From Spiroplasma sp. NBRC 100390 (GTDB taxonomy: Bacteria; Bacillota_I; Bacilli_A; Mycoplasmatales; Mycoplasmataceae), in the NCBI RefSeq assembly GCF_001886495.1, contig NZ_CP018022.1:434001-498000 (forward strand): a stretch of 64,000 nt of DNA, in the 5' to 3' direction. The translations under genes were made by a program, and so were the position numbers. The notes beneath the pieces are model-generated. The model had not been told where the DNA came from. It ran no database searches and saw nothing but the letters and a program-made list of their open reading frames with translations. Shown here piece after piece: positions 20,331-32,201 of this stretch (positions within the stretch are counted from its first letter, which is position 1; each line of letters starts with the position of its first letter).

Positions 20331-20373
20331 TAGCAGTGTTAAAATTAAGGTATTAGAAATGGAGATGAGGATA

Positions 20374-20598
20374 ATGACACTCGTTAAAATTCATGTGCCT
20401 GAACTTATATGTAGTAGTTGTTCAATGGCAATTGAAAAGAGATTAAAAAAAATTCCTAATATTGAATTTCAAATTGGGATTGTAACACGAACTGTTAAAA
20501 TTACTTATGATGAAACTCTTGTTACAAAAGAAGTGATTTTTCAACAAATTAAAAAAGCTGGTTATGATTTTGATGAAATTGCAACTGAACAGTTGTAA
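20374..20598 (+). CDS. copZ: CopZ-like heavy-metal-associated (HMA) protein
   Basis: A 74-aa HMA domain protein with metal motif CSSC (VPELICSSCSMAIEKRL, C about 13 and 16; standard MxCxxC varies). It ends KKAGYDFDEIATEQL. Such proteins bind Cu(I) and pass it to the P-type ATPase. Start chosen at ATG 20374, after GGAGATGAGG; ATG 20359 and 20365 are in frame. The ATPase begins 14 nt after this stop. The ATPase has no HMA domain of its own, so this protein likely replaces it. Confidence 0.8.
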   Translation: MTLVKIHVPELICSSCSMAIEKRLKKIPNIEFQIGIVTRTVKITYDETLVTKEVIFQQIKKAGYDFDEIATEQL

Positions 20599-20612
20599 TT
20601 TAGTTTTGACAA

Positions 20613-22550
20613 ATGAAAAAACAACTAAAAACAAAATTAACAAAACGGCAAATTCGTGATTTATATGAATTAATTATTGCGATTATCTTAGATATACCGT
20701 TATTGTTGGGGATGATTCCCAGTTTAAGTATTTTACATAACCAATGATTACAATTAACTTTTGCGACAATTATTTTATTTTATTGTGGTCGTCGCTACTA
20801 TATTAACATGTTTAATGAAATCTTCCGGTGACATTTGTTAGGAATGAATACATTAATTGGTTTAGGAACCTTATTATCCTATGGCTATAGTATTTATTTA
20901 ATTGCTAGCCATAGTAGTTATATGTTGTTGTTTGAAACAGCAGCAACAATTATTATGATTATGTTGTTAGGAAATATTATTAATACTAATGTTCAACGAA
21001 AAGTTGCGGTTGGAATTGAAAGAGTAATTACGTTGCAAGTTGATCAAGCCAATCGTGTTGATGCTGATCAAAGAGTTGTAGTGATTAATACAAAAGAGGT
21101 TCATGTTAATGATATTTTATTAATTAAAAAAGGAGAGAAAGTTCCTGTTGATGGGATTGTACACCAAGGAACTGGTTATTTGAACGAAGCAATGCTAACC
21201 GGGGAAAGCAATATTATTGAAAAAAACCTTGGTGATGAAGTAATTGGGGGAACAGTTAATATGGGTGAGCCTTTTTACTTACAAGCAAAAAAAGTTGGAG
21301 CTGATACTGTTTTAGCAAATATTTTACAAAAGGTGGATGAAATTCAAAGTCAAAAGCCTCGCATTCAACGAATTGCTGATCAAATTGCAAAATGATTTAC
21401 TCCTTTGATTTTAATTGTGACAATTATTACCTTTTTGTGTCAGTATTTTGTTTTTCATAAAGGTGATGTTGCAAAAGCACTTGATATTGCGATTACTGTC
21501 ATTGTGATTAGTTGTCCTTGTGCATTGGGGTTGGCAACTCCGTTAGCTGTTGCCGTTGGTTTTGGTAAAGCATTAAAAGAAGGAGTTATTTTTAACAACA
21601 CTAGTGCTTTTGAAAAGATTAATAAAATTGATGCGATTGCTTTTGATAAAACGGGAACAATTACAACTGGTGAATTAACAGTGCAACAGTTTTTAGGAGA
21701 CCATACAAATAGCAAGTACCTTTATCATTTAGAAAAGTTATCAGCACATCCAATTGCAAAAAGCATTGTGAATTTCTTTCCTACTGAATCAGCAGAAATT
21801 ACTTTTCAGCAGTTTAAAGAGGAAGCGGGACTTGGTTTACATGGTGTTTATAATAATAGTACTTATCAAGTAATGAGTTATCAAATAGCAGTTAAAAAAG
21901 GCTTTCAAAATTTATTATCCCATCAAGTTGAAACTTTAACGGTCATTAATCCAATCTTAATTGCATTAGTAATTGACCAAACAATTACTAATGTACTTGT
22001 CTTAACCGATAGTATTCGTGTTGATGCTTCTGTTGCAATTGCTAAGTTTGCTAAAAAACATATTGCAACACATATGATTAGTGGGGATAATGAAGGAACA
22101 ACAAAAGCAATTGCCACCGCAGTTGGAATTACGAGTTATTATGCTAATGTTTCACCATTAACAAAAGCAACAATTGTTGAATCAATTCAAGCAACTGGGC
22201 AAGTAACAGCTTATGTTGGTGATGGAATTAATGACTTAGTAGCTTTAAAACAAGCGGATTTTGCCATTGCAATGGGACAAGGTAGTGAAGTTGCAATTCA
22301 AAATAGTGATATTACAATTATTAAACCAAATATTTTTAATATTTATAAGGTTTTTGTCTTAACAAAATTAACAAGACGTTTAATCTGATGAAACTTCTTT
22401 TGAGCTTTTAGTTATAATTTAATTACAATTCCCTTAGCAATTTTAGGAATTATTCCACCATTAATTGGGGCAATTGTAATGGGTGCTAGTCAGTTATTGG
22501 TCTTACTAAATTCGTTAGTTTTTAATAATTTGAAAGTTAAGTTTAAGTAA
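20613..22550 (+). CDS. copA: Copper-type P1B-ATPase
   Basis: A 645-aa P-type ATPase lacking any N-terminal HMA domain. Six to eight membrane helices; actuator TGES (LNEAMLTGESNII), ion-binding CPC (ISCPCALGLATP, about 298), phosphorylation motif DKTGT (AFDKTGTITTGE, about 350), HP motif (SAHPIAKS), hinge GDGINDLVALKQADFAIAMG and a C-terminal helix with MGAS...NSLVFN (replacing the usual MSS). Three or more Trp are TGA. Cu(I) export is the probable role. The start lies 14 nt after copZ. A clear terminator follows. Confidence 0.9.
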
Positions 22551-22577
22551 AAAAGGTATCAAAAGATACCTTTTTTT
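22549..22577 (+). terminator. Terminator after copA
   Basis: Perfect 12-bp stem AAAAAAGGTATC / GATACCTTTTTT with AAAA loop. Confidence 0.9.
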
Positions 22578-22780
22578 ACTTTCATAATATAATTTTATTT
22601 AAAATTTTTTTAATAAAAAAAGATATTTTTTTATCTTTTTTATGTTATTTTTAATATGGGATATATTACGATATATCATTAATAAATAATATATCAAATC
22701 TAATGAAAGCAGTTAATAAATTTTTATTGACTAATAAAATAATAAAAAATAATAAACTAGATGGGAAGGATAAGAATCAT

Positions 22781-23686
22781 ATGAGGAAATTTTTATTGTT
22801 GTTAAGTGTGGGGATACTTTCCACCACAACAACATTAGGAGTCGTTAGCTGCAAAGAAACTAATGATATGACAATTCGTAAAGTTTCATTAAATTATAAA
22901 AACTTAAAATTATTTTTTACCAAATATAGTATTTTTCAATATCAAGGCGAATTTTTCTTTAAAGATGCTCAATTGCAAACACGAGCAGATACAAAACGAA
23001 TGACTGCTGAACGTACCGATAATATGTTTAAAAGTTTATTAGATCAAACTTTAGGACAAAAAATTAGAAAATACTTTTTTTATATTCCAAGTGAATATAA
23101 CTTTGAAATTAAGAACTTAACCCACTTTGATCGTTTTCTCTTAGAAGTACCTTATGCTTTAGAGTTTCAACTTAGGATTACTAGTTTAAAGAATAATCTT
23201 GATTTTACTGAAAATAATTTAATATTACAATTTACAGAAACAAAACAATATGATGAACAACGATGATTAACCATTTACTTAGATTATTTAGAAAACTGAG
23301 GAAGTTTTTTGTGAGCAAAAAAGTATCCTGGTTTTGAAGAGAGTGGTCATTTACCACATCATCCTTTTGCAAATTGAACAACAAAAGAAAATAAAAATAT
23401 TTTTACAAAAGATAATAATAAGATGGTGTTAGCGTTTCTTTCGGAGTATTATACTAATCTTTTTATTAAAAAAGGACTAGGGCAAGGTTTATGACTTTAC
23501 CAAGACAAGCAATTTCAAGTAGAGGTTATTAATTATCAGTATTTGGGGGCAACACCGTTTGAATATTCTAGACAAGAAGGAGTTCGAGCTTGAGTTACTT
23601 TATTATTTACAAGTTTATTAAATACAAAGATTACAGCAACGCAAAGTTATGAGTTGTGAATGGAGTATTCTTATCTGCAATCTTAA
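22781..23686 (+). CDS. Lipoprotein, first of a related trio
   Basis: A 301-aa prolipoprotein with signal MRKFLLLLSVGILSTTTTLG and lipobox VVSC (Cys about 24). It is 30-50 percent similar by eye to the protein at 23956: YQGEFFFKDAQLQTRADTKRM, SLLDQTLGQKIRKYF, LILQFTETKQYDEQRWL and, late in the chain, IINYQYLGATP with ELWMEY near the end recur there. No known domain. GGGAAGGA lies 10 nt before ATG 22781; the in-frame ATG 22703 lacks a good site. It opens the 22781-32083 surface cluster. Confidence 0.75.
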
Positions 23687-23730
23687 AATGGGAGTGTTTT
23701 TTCAAAAGATTTATACCTATTGCTTTTTAT

Positions 23731-24170
23731 AACTATTTTATGTTATCTTTAAAAGGGATAATGTTATATCCTTTGATAGCAATCTTATCAAATTATATAA
23801 ACCTATGATATTAATAACTTATTTAAAATAATTAGTTGTTAAACTTTTTATCACGATAATAACAAATTTTATAAACTAGAAAAACTATCATATCTAAAAA
23901 TATTAAAATTATTAAATATTAATTAATAACAATATTAATGGAGGAATTAGTTTTTATGAAAAAGGTTTTAGCATTGTTAAATGCATTAGTAATTACAACA
24001 GTTGGTGTGGGGTCAATTGTTAGTTGTCAAAAAGTTAATAATGATAATAATGTTCAAGTACCAATTACAACAGAAAATTTAACAGCTTTTTTTGCTACAA
24101 ATAATTCATTTGTGTATAAGGGGGAGTTCTTTTTTAAGGATGAATCACTTCAATCTGAAGAAGATACTGA
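23731..24170 (+). repeat. Direct repeat copy 1 (copy 2 at 24861-25300)
   Basis: A region of about 440 bp is repeated at an exact 1130-bp offset. It covers the intergenic leader (ATTTTATGTTATCTTTAAAAGG...), the ribosome site and the first 70 or so codons of the lipoprotein. The first 225 bases are nearly identical between copies. It is the mark of a recent tandem duplication. Confidence 0.85.
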
Positions 24171-24843
24171 AAGAATGACTAGTGGAGTAACAACTACTAT
24201 GTTTAGGAATATTTTAAATCAAACTTTAGTGAAAAAATTTAACATTTTTTTTACTTATTTACAAAGTGATTATACATTTAGAATCTATAATATGAAGGAG
24301 TTTAATGGCTATATTTTAAATCAAATTTATAACTTAAAATTTGATTTAACAATAACTAGTAAAAAAAATAATATTAATTTTAAACAAGAAAATTTAGTGT
24401 TACAATTTACTGAAACAAAACAGTATGATGAATATAAATGACTTATTGAATATGTTAATGGGTATATTAATTTTGGTAAGTCAATATTATGACAAGATTT
24501 TTGAGGTTTTCCACGGTTTCCAATTGAAGTGCTAGCAATTATAAATAGTGAATTTCCTAAAGAAATTTATAATCAAAATAATAATATTAAAGTTTTAAAT
24601 TTAATTTCAAAATATTGTACAGAAATTTTTAGTGATAATGATCTTTCTTCACAATGATTTTATCGTGAAAAGAGAATTGAAGTTATTACGAATAGTTATG
24701 AGTATTTAGGGCAACTTCCAGAAACTTATAAGGATGGGATTCGGGCGAAAGTAAATTTAACTTTTACTTATTTAAATAACAAGGAATTATTTGTAATAAA
24801 AGATGTAGAATTATGAATGCCTTTTTTTCATGTGCAATTGTAA
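23956..24843 (+). CDS. Lipoprotein, second of the trio (full length)
   Basis: A 295-aa prolipoprotein: MKKVLALLNALVITTVGVGS, lipobox IVSC (Cys about 24). Contains FVYKGEFFFKDESLQSEEDTE, LVLQFTETKQYDEYKWL and NSYEYLGQLPE, shared with the genes at 22781 and 25086. GGAGGAA precedes ATG 23956. Five Trp are TGA. Function unknown; surface anchoring is predicted from the lipobox. Its upstream region and first codons are duplicated at 24861-25300. Confidence 0.78.
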
Positions 24844-24860
24844 AATGGGAATGTTTTGAT

Positions 24861-25300
24861 AATTATTTTATGTTATCTTTAAAAGGGATAATGTTATATC
24901 CTTTGATAGCAAACTTATCAAATTATATAAACCTATGATATTAATAACTTATTTAAAATAATTAGTTGTTAAACTTTTTATCACGATAATAACAAATTTT
25001 ATAAACTAGAAAAACTATCATATCTAAAAATATTAAAATTATTAAATATTAATTAATAACAATATTAATGGAGGAATTAGTTTTTATGAAAAAGGTTTTA
25101 GCATTGTTAAATGCATTAGTAATTACAACAGTTGGTGTGGGGTCAATTGTTAGTTGTCAAAAAGTTAATAATGATAATAATATTCAAGTATCAATTGCAA
25201 CAGAAAATTTAACAGCTTTTTTTGCTACAAATAAGACATTTGTGTATAAGAGGGAGTTCTTTTTTAAGGATGAATCACTTCAATCTGAAGAAGATACTGA
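24861..25300 (+). repeat. Direct repeat copy 2
   Basis: Matches 23731-24170 at a 1130-bp offset. The identical leader contains AAAGGGATA-ATGT-TATATCCTTT, a possible hairpin terminator of the preceding gene present in both copies. Confidence 0.85.
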
Positions 25301-25721
25301 ATGAATTCAATATGGTTGAGTATCAATTCTTTACACGGTGATAATTGATAATACATTTGGGCAAGTGTTTAATGCATATTTTATTTATTTGCCTAATGAA
25401 TTTATTACAAAAAATAATATTAATTTTAGTCAAGAAAATTTTGAAAATAATAATTCAGAAATTTTAAAGGCAATTTCAGAAAATTATTTTAAAACTTTTT
25501 CTAATGATGAAAAAACTGACAAGTGATTTTATTATGAGATAAAAATTAAAGTTGTTGATAATAGTTATGAGTATTTAGGGAAAATGCCAGTTGTTCTTCT
25601 CAAAGGGGGGCAGGCAAAGGCAAACTTAACTTTTTCTTGTTTAAATAATGATCAAATAACAACGATAAGAGATGTTGAACTATGAATGGATAACCGTAAT
25701 CGGCAATTTCTTAAATGATAA
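25086..25721 (+). CDS. Shortened paralogue of the 23956 lipoprotein
   Basis: A 211-aa prolipoprotein whose first 70 residues are almost identical to the gene at 23956, including the lipobox IVSC. After EEDTE it diverges: the 295-aa middle is reduced, and the ITKNNINF stretch rejoins late motifs (NSYEYLGKMPV and RDVELWMDN). The protein therefore looks like a deletion derivative of the paralogue. It stays open with four TGA Trp codons. Its last codons overlap the start of the next gene by 7 nt, so it may drive translation of the large exported protein. Confidence 0.7.
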
Positions 25722-28501
25722 ATAAATTTTTTAAATCAAAAAAAATTATTTCTATTTTTAGTTCAATCTCTATTTTAAGTGTTGGGACTGTTGTTGCCAC
25801 TGTTTCAACAATAGTTGCTGGTAATCAAACAGCTAATAATATTTATTATAAATTTGATGGCAATGTTTTTCGTTCAAAGGCTGCTTTAATGCAATATGTT
25901 AATAATAATATGAAAGTAGAATCATATGCGACACAAAATAATTACTACTTATATAACAATAAAAGTTATGGTATGAATGATTTTTATAAATTAGAAGCTG
26001 ATATGATGACGAAAACACCAATTAAGGAATATCATACTTATCGGAATCCCTATAATTATCTAATTGATAGTGGTAATCAAGTATCGAATCAAGTTTTAAC
26101 ATCAAATGTTGATCAGTTGACTTCTGCTTATAAAGGAAAAGATGGTAATGCTTATTTATCAAAAAGAGAGGCAATTAGTACTTATACTGACTATCAAAAG
26201 GTTTATCAATTGGGAAATAGCAACAATAATGATACTAATATTGAATTTCAAAATAAATATGAAGCAATTCAATATTTAGAAAATATTGTTACAAAAAACT
26301 TAGAAAATAATATTCAGACCGATACTTATGAAATGGCGGGGTCTTTCTTTACAAAAGATCAAATTTTATCATGATTAAAATCAACAACTGATATTCAATA
26401 TAATTATAATGGTTATCGGTGATCAAAACTAAGTCATCCTGACTTATCACAAATGTCATTAACAGAGAATGATAAGAAGAATTATATTAAACCTTATCAA
26501 CCGCCAAAGCAAACTTATTGGTTAAATCTTGATTCACGTGGATTGAATGGAAATTTTTCAGGACCATTGTATATTGAAACTGATGATTCGTTTACCACTC
26601 TAACAGATAAGTTAAAACATAATTGGAAAAAAGTTGGTTCAAATACAATTAATGTAATAATGCAGCCATTAGTCCTTCTTTCAAGTTTTATTAATACACA
26701 ATTAAATTCCAAAGAAGAAGATGAAGAGAATAGTTGAGATATTAAGAGAGATTTCTCTGATTTTACTGAAGAAGGTGAGAAAAAATTTGAAGATTTATTT
26801 TATACAGCTAATAGAATCAAATTTTATGATTTAGATAATAGTTTAAAATATTTTGAAATTAAAAAGCAATTAAACCAAGTTGTCGGAATGAGTCGGTGGG
26901 AGAAAACATTGGCCTTTTTACAAAGAGTTTATAATTATACGTTAACTGTTAATCATTCGGGGAATGAAACTAATGCTGTGGCATTTATTAACTTGTTACG
27001 AACAATGTTAAAAAATGTAATTAAAAGTAATACTGATATGTTTCAGGATTATTTAGATGATATTTTTCAAGATCAACATGGATTAACATCAACACAAGAG
27101 TTAATGTTAACAGATATTATTAACATGTTTATTAATCCGTCAAAGTTTATGTATGAATCACCATCAAAAGTAAATAAATTAACTACTGTAATTAATAAGA
27201 TTCAACAAATTGGGAATAACATTTTTAATGCTTATCATAAGATTCAACAAATTCATCGCAATGGACAAATAATATCTGAAGCAGAAATTAGTTTGGTATT
27301 ATCATCGTATCAAGCTTATTTAGAAAATGGCCAAAAGTATTATGTAATTGGTGGGGAAAAATTAAGTTCTCAGAAAGCATATCAGGAAGTTGCAAAAGTT
27401 TTACGTGGTAATTTAACAATTAGTAAAGATGGTTCAAAAATTGATATGACAGCAGCTTTTAAACCAGTATCAAAGATTGCAAAATTTGCGGGTAAAATTG
27501 TGGCAGGAATGCAATTTGCAAAGGCAGTTTGAGATATTGGTAATATTGTTTCACCTTTTAAATTTAATACTTATGAAAATGATTTAGGGAAAGGTCAAAA
27601 GTTATATTATCAAACAACTGAAATTGAAATTCCAATTCTAAATATTCCAATTTCAGGCACTAATCCAAGTAATGTTGTTAATTTAACTCCAATTGAATTA
27701 TTTTCAAATGGAAGTATTGTTAACGATGATGAAGAAATTAAACCAGATACAATGTTTGCTGTATTAGGAAGCATAATTGTAGGGCGAAACAAGGCAGAAA
27801 AGTACTTAAAAGAATATATTTTGGCAAATCCAAGTCAATTTCTATCAACCCGTTCCTATTATATTAATGTTATGAGTCAACAAGAAACGAGTGAAATTAC
27901 AGTTGATAAAGATAATCCCGATGATGCTTTACAAAAACTAAAACAGTTTACAAATCAGATTTTTGAAAAATATTTTGCGAAGCAAGTAGTAAAAATGTAT
28001 TTTGATGGAATTAATGCTTTCTTTAATAATCCTATTGATGCAAAAAATAGTTTAAAAACAAAGATCACAAATAATCAATTTATTATTAAATATAAGTTTA
28101 CTGATTTAGAAGGAATTACAAAATATTATGATGATGAAGCAACATTGCTTCGTGAGCAAAATCATTATATTGAGAATAATGTTTTACTATCAAAAACAAT
28201 TTTACAAAGTGATTTAATTAGAACAATTCGCTTTGATAAATTAACCCATCAGGTTGGAGCAACAAGTAAAGTTTATAGTGTTATTTTTAATGGGCAAGAA
28301 CGATATTTTATAACCGCTAATGATGCTAAAAATTATGTTTATCGTAATTCGGATATTGTTTTAAAAACTGATAAAGTAATTAATTATCATGTTTTCTTTG
28401 GTGATTTACAGTTTAATAGTGAAAGTGATTTTTATAAATGAGTTAAAAACAATACTAATCAGGTTAATGGTAGAGGGAAGGTGTCGCAAAATGGCAATTA
28501 A
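25715..28501 (+). CDS. Large exported protein with short YxF/S-A repeats (hypothetical)
   Basis: A 928-aa protein with an N-terminal signal-anchor (IISIFSSISILSVGTVVATV) and no lipobox. It carries degenerate modules of about 35-45 residues of the form Y-x-h-x-G-x-x-F/Y-x-S/T-x-x-x-A-x-x-Y/h: NIYYKFDGNVFRSKAALMQY, GKDGNAYLSKREAISTY, YEMAGSFFTKDQILSWL, VIFNGQERYFITANDAKNYV and VFFGDLQFNSESDFYKWV. Modules cluster at both ends, separated by a helical middle (300-600). Six TGA Trp codons. The start overlaps the lipoprotein upstream by 7 nt; the next start lies 11 nt inside its 3' end. No family recognised; adhesin-like. Confidence 0.75.
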
Positions 28502-30572
28502 TTTATTGAAGGGTTTACTTGGAAGTTTAATTTTAACAGCAACCCCAGTTGGGACAACAATGAGTACAGTTCCTGATTATAGTGCTGATGTTATTTCACC
28601 AGAGGGTGCCTTATTTAAGATGATTAAAAATTCATCAACAACAGTTGACATGAAAACAGAATGAAATTATGATGGTCAAAAATTTTATTCACAACAAGAA
28701 CTAGACAGTTATATTATGCAAAATAATAAAGTTGAAACAATTCAAACATCATCTAATCCAGGAAAAATTATTAATGATTATCAATATCGAACATTAGATC
28801 CAACCAAGGTCTATGATATTGATTTTAATAATTACCAATTAATTTACCGTGATGCTTATGGAAATGCGACTTTATCAAAAGATATTGCTTTAGAGACTTA
28901 TACAAAAAATATTAATTTAAAATATAGTTATGATGCTATTAATTGATTTGATTCTCCCGAAGAAGCAAAAGCTGGTTTCATTTATAAGGGTGGATTACAT
29001 AAGTCACTTTACTATTATGTTAATGGCCGCTATTATAATGCTTTTAATCATGCTGATCAGAAAGCATTAAAAAGTGTTTTAACTGAAGGATATAATTTAG
29101 CACCAAGTGATTTTACGGGTCAAATTCCTATTTATGGGACCCGTGATAGTTTGCGTAATGTTGTAGCAAATAATTTTCGAACAACTTGAACAAATGTTAA
29201 TAATATTAATGAGCCATTAAATTATGCTAATTTCTTAGCAACAACAACGAGTCAAACAATTTTTATTTCCCCAGGAAATGATAATTTAATTAAGGTTCGT
29301 GTTAATGGTGGTAGTCAAAAAACCTATTATGCTGGAGAAACAGTCGAAATCTTTGATCCAGAACGGAAGTTTACTAATTGGGATTTTACTTACCGTAGTG
29401 GTTGAAAACCGCATGTTCAAATGGATGATTGAATTGGTTCGGTTGGTAAGTATTATTATACAAGAACTTTTTCTAGTGGTAATAATACTTATGAATTAAC
29501 TTACTTACCAGTTAAATCAGGAAGTGCTTGGCATTTCAATAATTTTAACTGAGAGCGAGTTGCGACAAGTAATAAATATGATTCAACAATGATGTTATAT
29601 GATAATGATGTTAGAAGCGTAACGAAAAAAGAATTATATCGTTGAGAAAATTTGCCAATTAATATTACAAGACCAAGTGAGATTCCAACCCAATATGTTC
29701 GGCAAGCTTATGACTTATGATTCAATAACTTTTATGAAGAAAAATTTTTAAATTTAGATAAAGTTGATAAAAATGGTGTTCCTTATAATGAATATGGTGT
29801 TAAAGCAGATATTCTTTATGATGTTAATGGCCAACAAGGATATAAATATTCCTTAAATGAAAGTGCTAAATATTATGAAGAAACTCTAAAACCTCAAATT
29901 TTAGTAGGACCAACAGCAACAAATGCTGATGGAGAAATAACTTATAAACTACGAGATGACTTTTATGCGACAAAATCACAATTAGATGACTATCTTTTTT
30001 TAACTGGAATCGTTGATACGCGTTTAATGTATACTTATCTTGATGTCCAAGATATCTCTTCGCAAGATGGATTAGCGTTAGCAATGACAGAAGCTGATGC
30101 GCGTGAAAAACAGTTTCAATATGAAAAAGAAATTTTATTAAAAAAATACTTTGCTTTTGATGTTTTTGGTAATAGTGTTATTTCAGCGGAAAGTAGAGAA
30201 GATGCAATTGCAAAATTACATCAAACAATTACTTTAACAGGAAAGTATATTAATCGTAAAGAAATTGCTAGTTGAGATAATGGGGTAATGTCTTATGATA
30301 ATATTATTCAAGATGGTGTTTATAATGTTTATCGCATTTATAGTCAGCTTCGTGCTGACCAAGGTTTAATTCCCTATATTTATTTTGATAGTTATAATTC
30401 CGCGTTAGTAGCAATTAAAGCGGGTATTAACCATGAAATTAAAATCACAACAACAACCGTTAATGTCTACTTGTATGTTTATCTTGATAAGAACGGGAAC
30501 AAACACTCATATACTTATACCAGCGATGAAGAAATTAATGCAATTGTTGCAGAAATTATGCAATTAAGCTAA
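28491..30572 (+). CDS. Second large exported repeat protein (hypothetical)
   Basis: A 693-aa protein with signal peptide MAINLLKGLLGSLILTATPV. Repeats the module type of its neighbour: WNYDGQKFYSQQELDSYIM, IYRDAYGNATLSKDIALETY, YDAINWFDSPEEAKAGFIY, YYVNGRYYNAFNHADQKAL, YFDSYNSALVAIKAG. A central stretch has an aromatic-rich region (TNWDFTYRSGWKPHVQMDD). Seven TGA Trp codons. AGAGGGAAGG at about 28473 is the ribosome site; its ATG overlaps the upstream gene by 11 nt. The stop TAA overlaps the next ATG by one base, so the three genes are translationally coupled. Confidence 0.75.
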
Positions 30573-32083
30573 TGTTTATTGAATTAAAATTAAAGAAAAT
30601 TCTGCCAATATTAAGCAGAATTATTCTTTGTTTATTAATTGTTGGTGGTATTCTTAGTGCTTTATTTTTGTTTTCACAAAATGATGTTAATTATAGTATT
30701 AGTGGTTTAATTATTGTTGCTTTTTTAGGGATAATCACAATTATTTTATTATTAGGAAATTTAACGCAAAGACAACCAAAACAACAAATTTCACAAGACA
30801 AGGTTCTTTATTTTTTAACTTTATTTTTCCTTGTTCTTTTTCTAACATTGTTTATTAGTTCATATGGTTTATACGGCTTATGGTTTCTTCTATTTAAAGT
30901 CTTATCAACAGTTTATTTAATAGGGTTAGTTTTTCTCTTTGCTGTAATATTAACATTCTTTCTAAAAGATCTTGGTTATGTTGTTACTTTTTGTGTGCCA
31001 ATTTTACTATATCCGTTTATTTTAATAAATCATAGTAAAACTTATTTGGCGTTGGGGGCCATTCTTGGTGGTGTTATTTTAGGAAACATTATTGTTACTT
31101 ATCTTAACAATGATTTTTCAAAACAAGGAATGAAACGAGAATTTATTAAACAAATTTTTAGGGGTAATTTTAAGATTTTTGTTTTAACATTTATCGTTAG
31201 TTTAATTTTATTTTTTGTTTTAGGAAATGATAGTTATGCTTTATTTAGTCCAACAATTAATTTTAATGAAAAATCATTATTAATTAATTTAAGTGCTTTT
31301 ATTATCTTTATTATTTTATTAGTTTTTCAACTCAAACCACTAATTGTTTTTCTTCTTACTATAATAATCCAAACGATTACTGCTTTTATTTCAAATCTAT
31401 GAGCAGTAGGTAGTTCATATAATTTTATTTCATTTTTATTATTTCAGCAAAACGAAATATTAACTAATTTAAGTTTATACTTATATAGTTATTGTTTAGC
31501 AATAGTATGATTTATGATTTTATTGGTATTAGCTAGTTTTAAAACAATGTATTGTCAATTTATGACTAATTTAGCAGTAATTCATTATCTTAATGATAAA
31601 TTTAACAAGATTGGAGTTCTTGTTAATTATCAATATAAATATCTTTTTTATCAAAAAACTTGAATTGATTTATTAACATATCATAATCAAAGTAAAACAT
31701 TAATAACAAATCTTTTAAATGATGAAAATAGTATCAACCCTCGTTTTGTTCAAACAACAGTTATATATCAGTTGTATTATCAAACACTACAGATATTGTT
31801 ACCATTTTCAATTAATTTATTATGAGCATTATTTTGAACAAGTAATGGGTTTGAAATTACAATGTTAACAACATATTGATGATTTCTAAAAGGAGCATGA
31901 GTTTTTTATTTTTTAATTATTTTATTAACTCTTTTTATTTTCTTTCCAAATGTGCAAGACTATTTTTTTCGTAACTGATGAAGTTGATTAGTTTATCGTA
32001 TTAAATTGACTTTGTTTTCAACGACTAAAAAAGGAAAAGCACGACAAACAAGGAAGAAATGAAATCAGAATCGTAAAAAATAA
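30572..32083 (+). CDS. Polytopic membrane protein of the surface cluster
   Basis: A 503-aa integral membrane protein with about ten hydrophobic segments (e.g. IILCLLIVGGILSALFLF, VFLFAVILTFFLKDLG, FIVSLILFFVLG, IIFIILLVFQLKPLIVFLL) and a strongly basic C-terminus ending QTRKKWNQNRKK. No ATP-binding or known permease signature. ATG overlaps the previous stop (TAATG), which implies 1:1 synthesis with the large exported proteins. It might be the membrane partner, translocator or anchor for them; this is inference. Seven or more TGA Trp codons. A terminator follows. Confidence 0.75.
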
Positions 32084-32111
32084 AAAAGGAGGAAAATTAT
32101 GCTCCTTTTTT
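32082..32111 (+). terminator. Terminator after the surface cluster
   Basis: AAAAAAGGAG (32082-32091) pairs with CTCCTTTTTT (32102-32111), with a 10-nt loop. Confidence 0.8.
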
Positions 32112-32201
32112 GATATGATTAGAATGAAAAGAACTATGAAATAAAATAATTAAAATAATAAAAAGATAATGAAAATTTTCATTCAGAAAGGTAGGAGTAT
32201 T

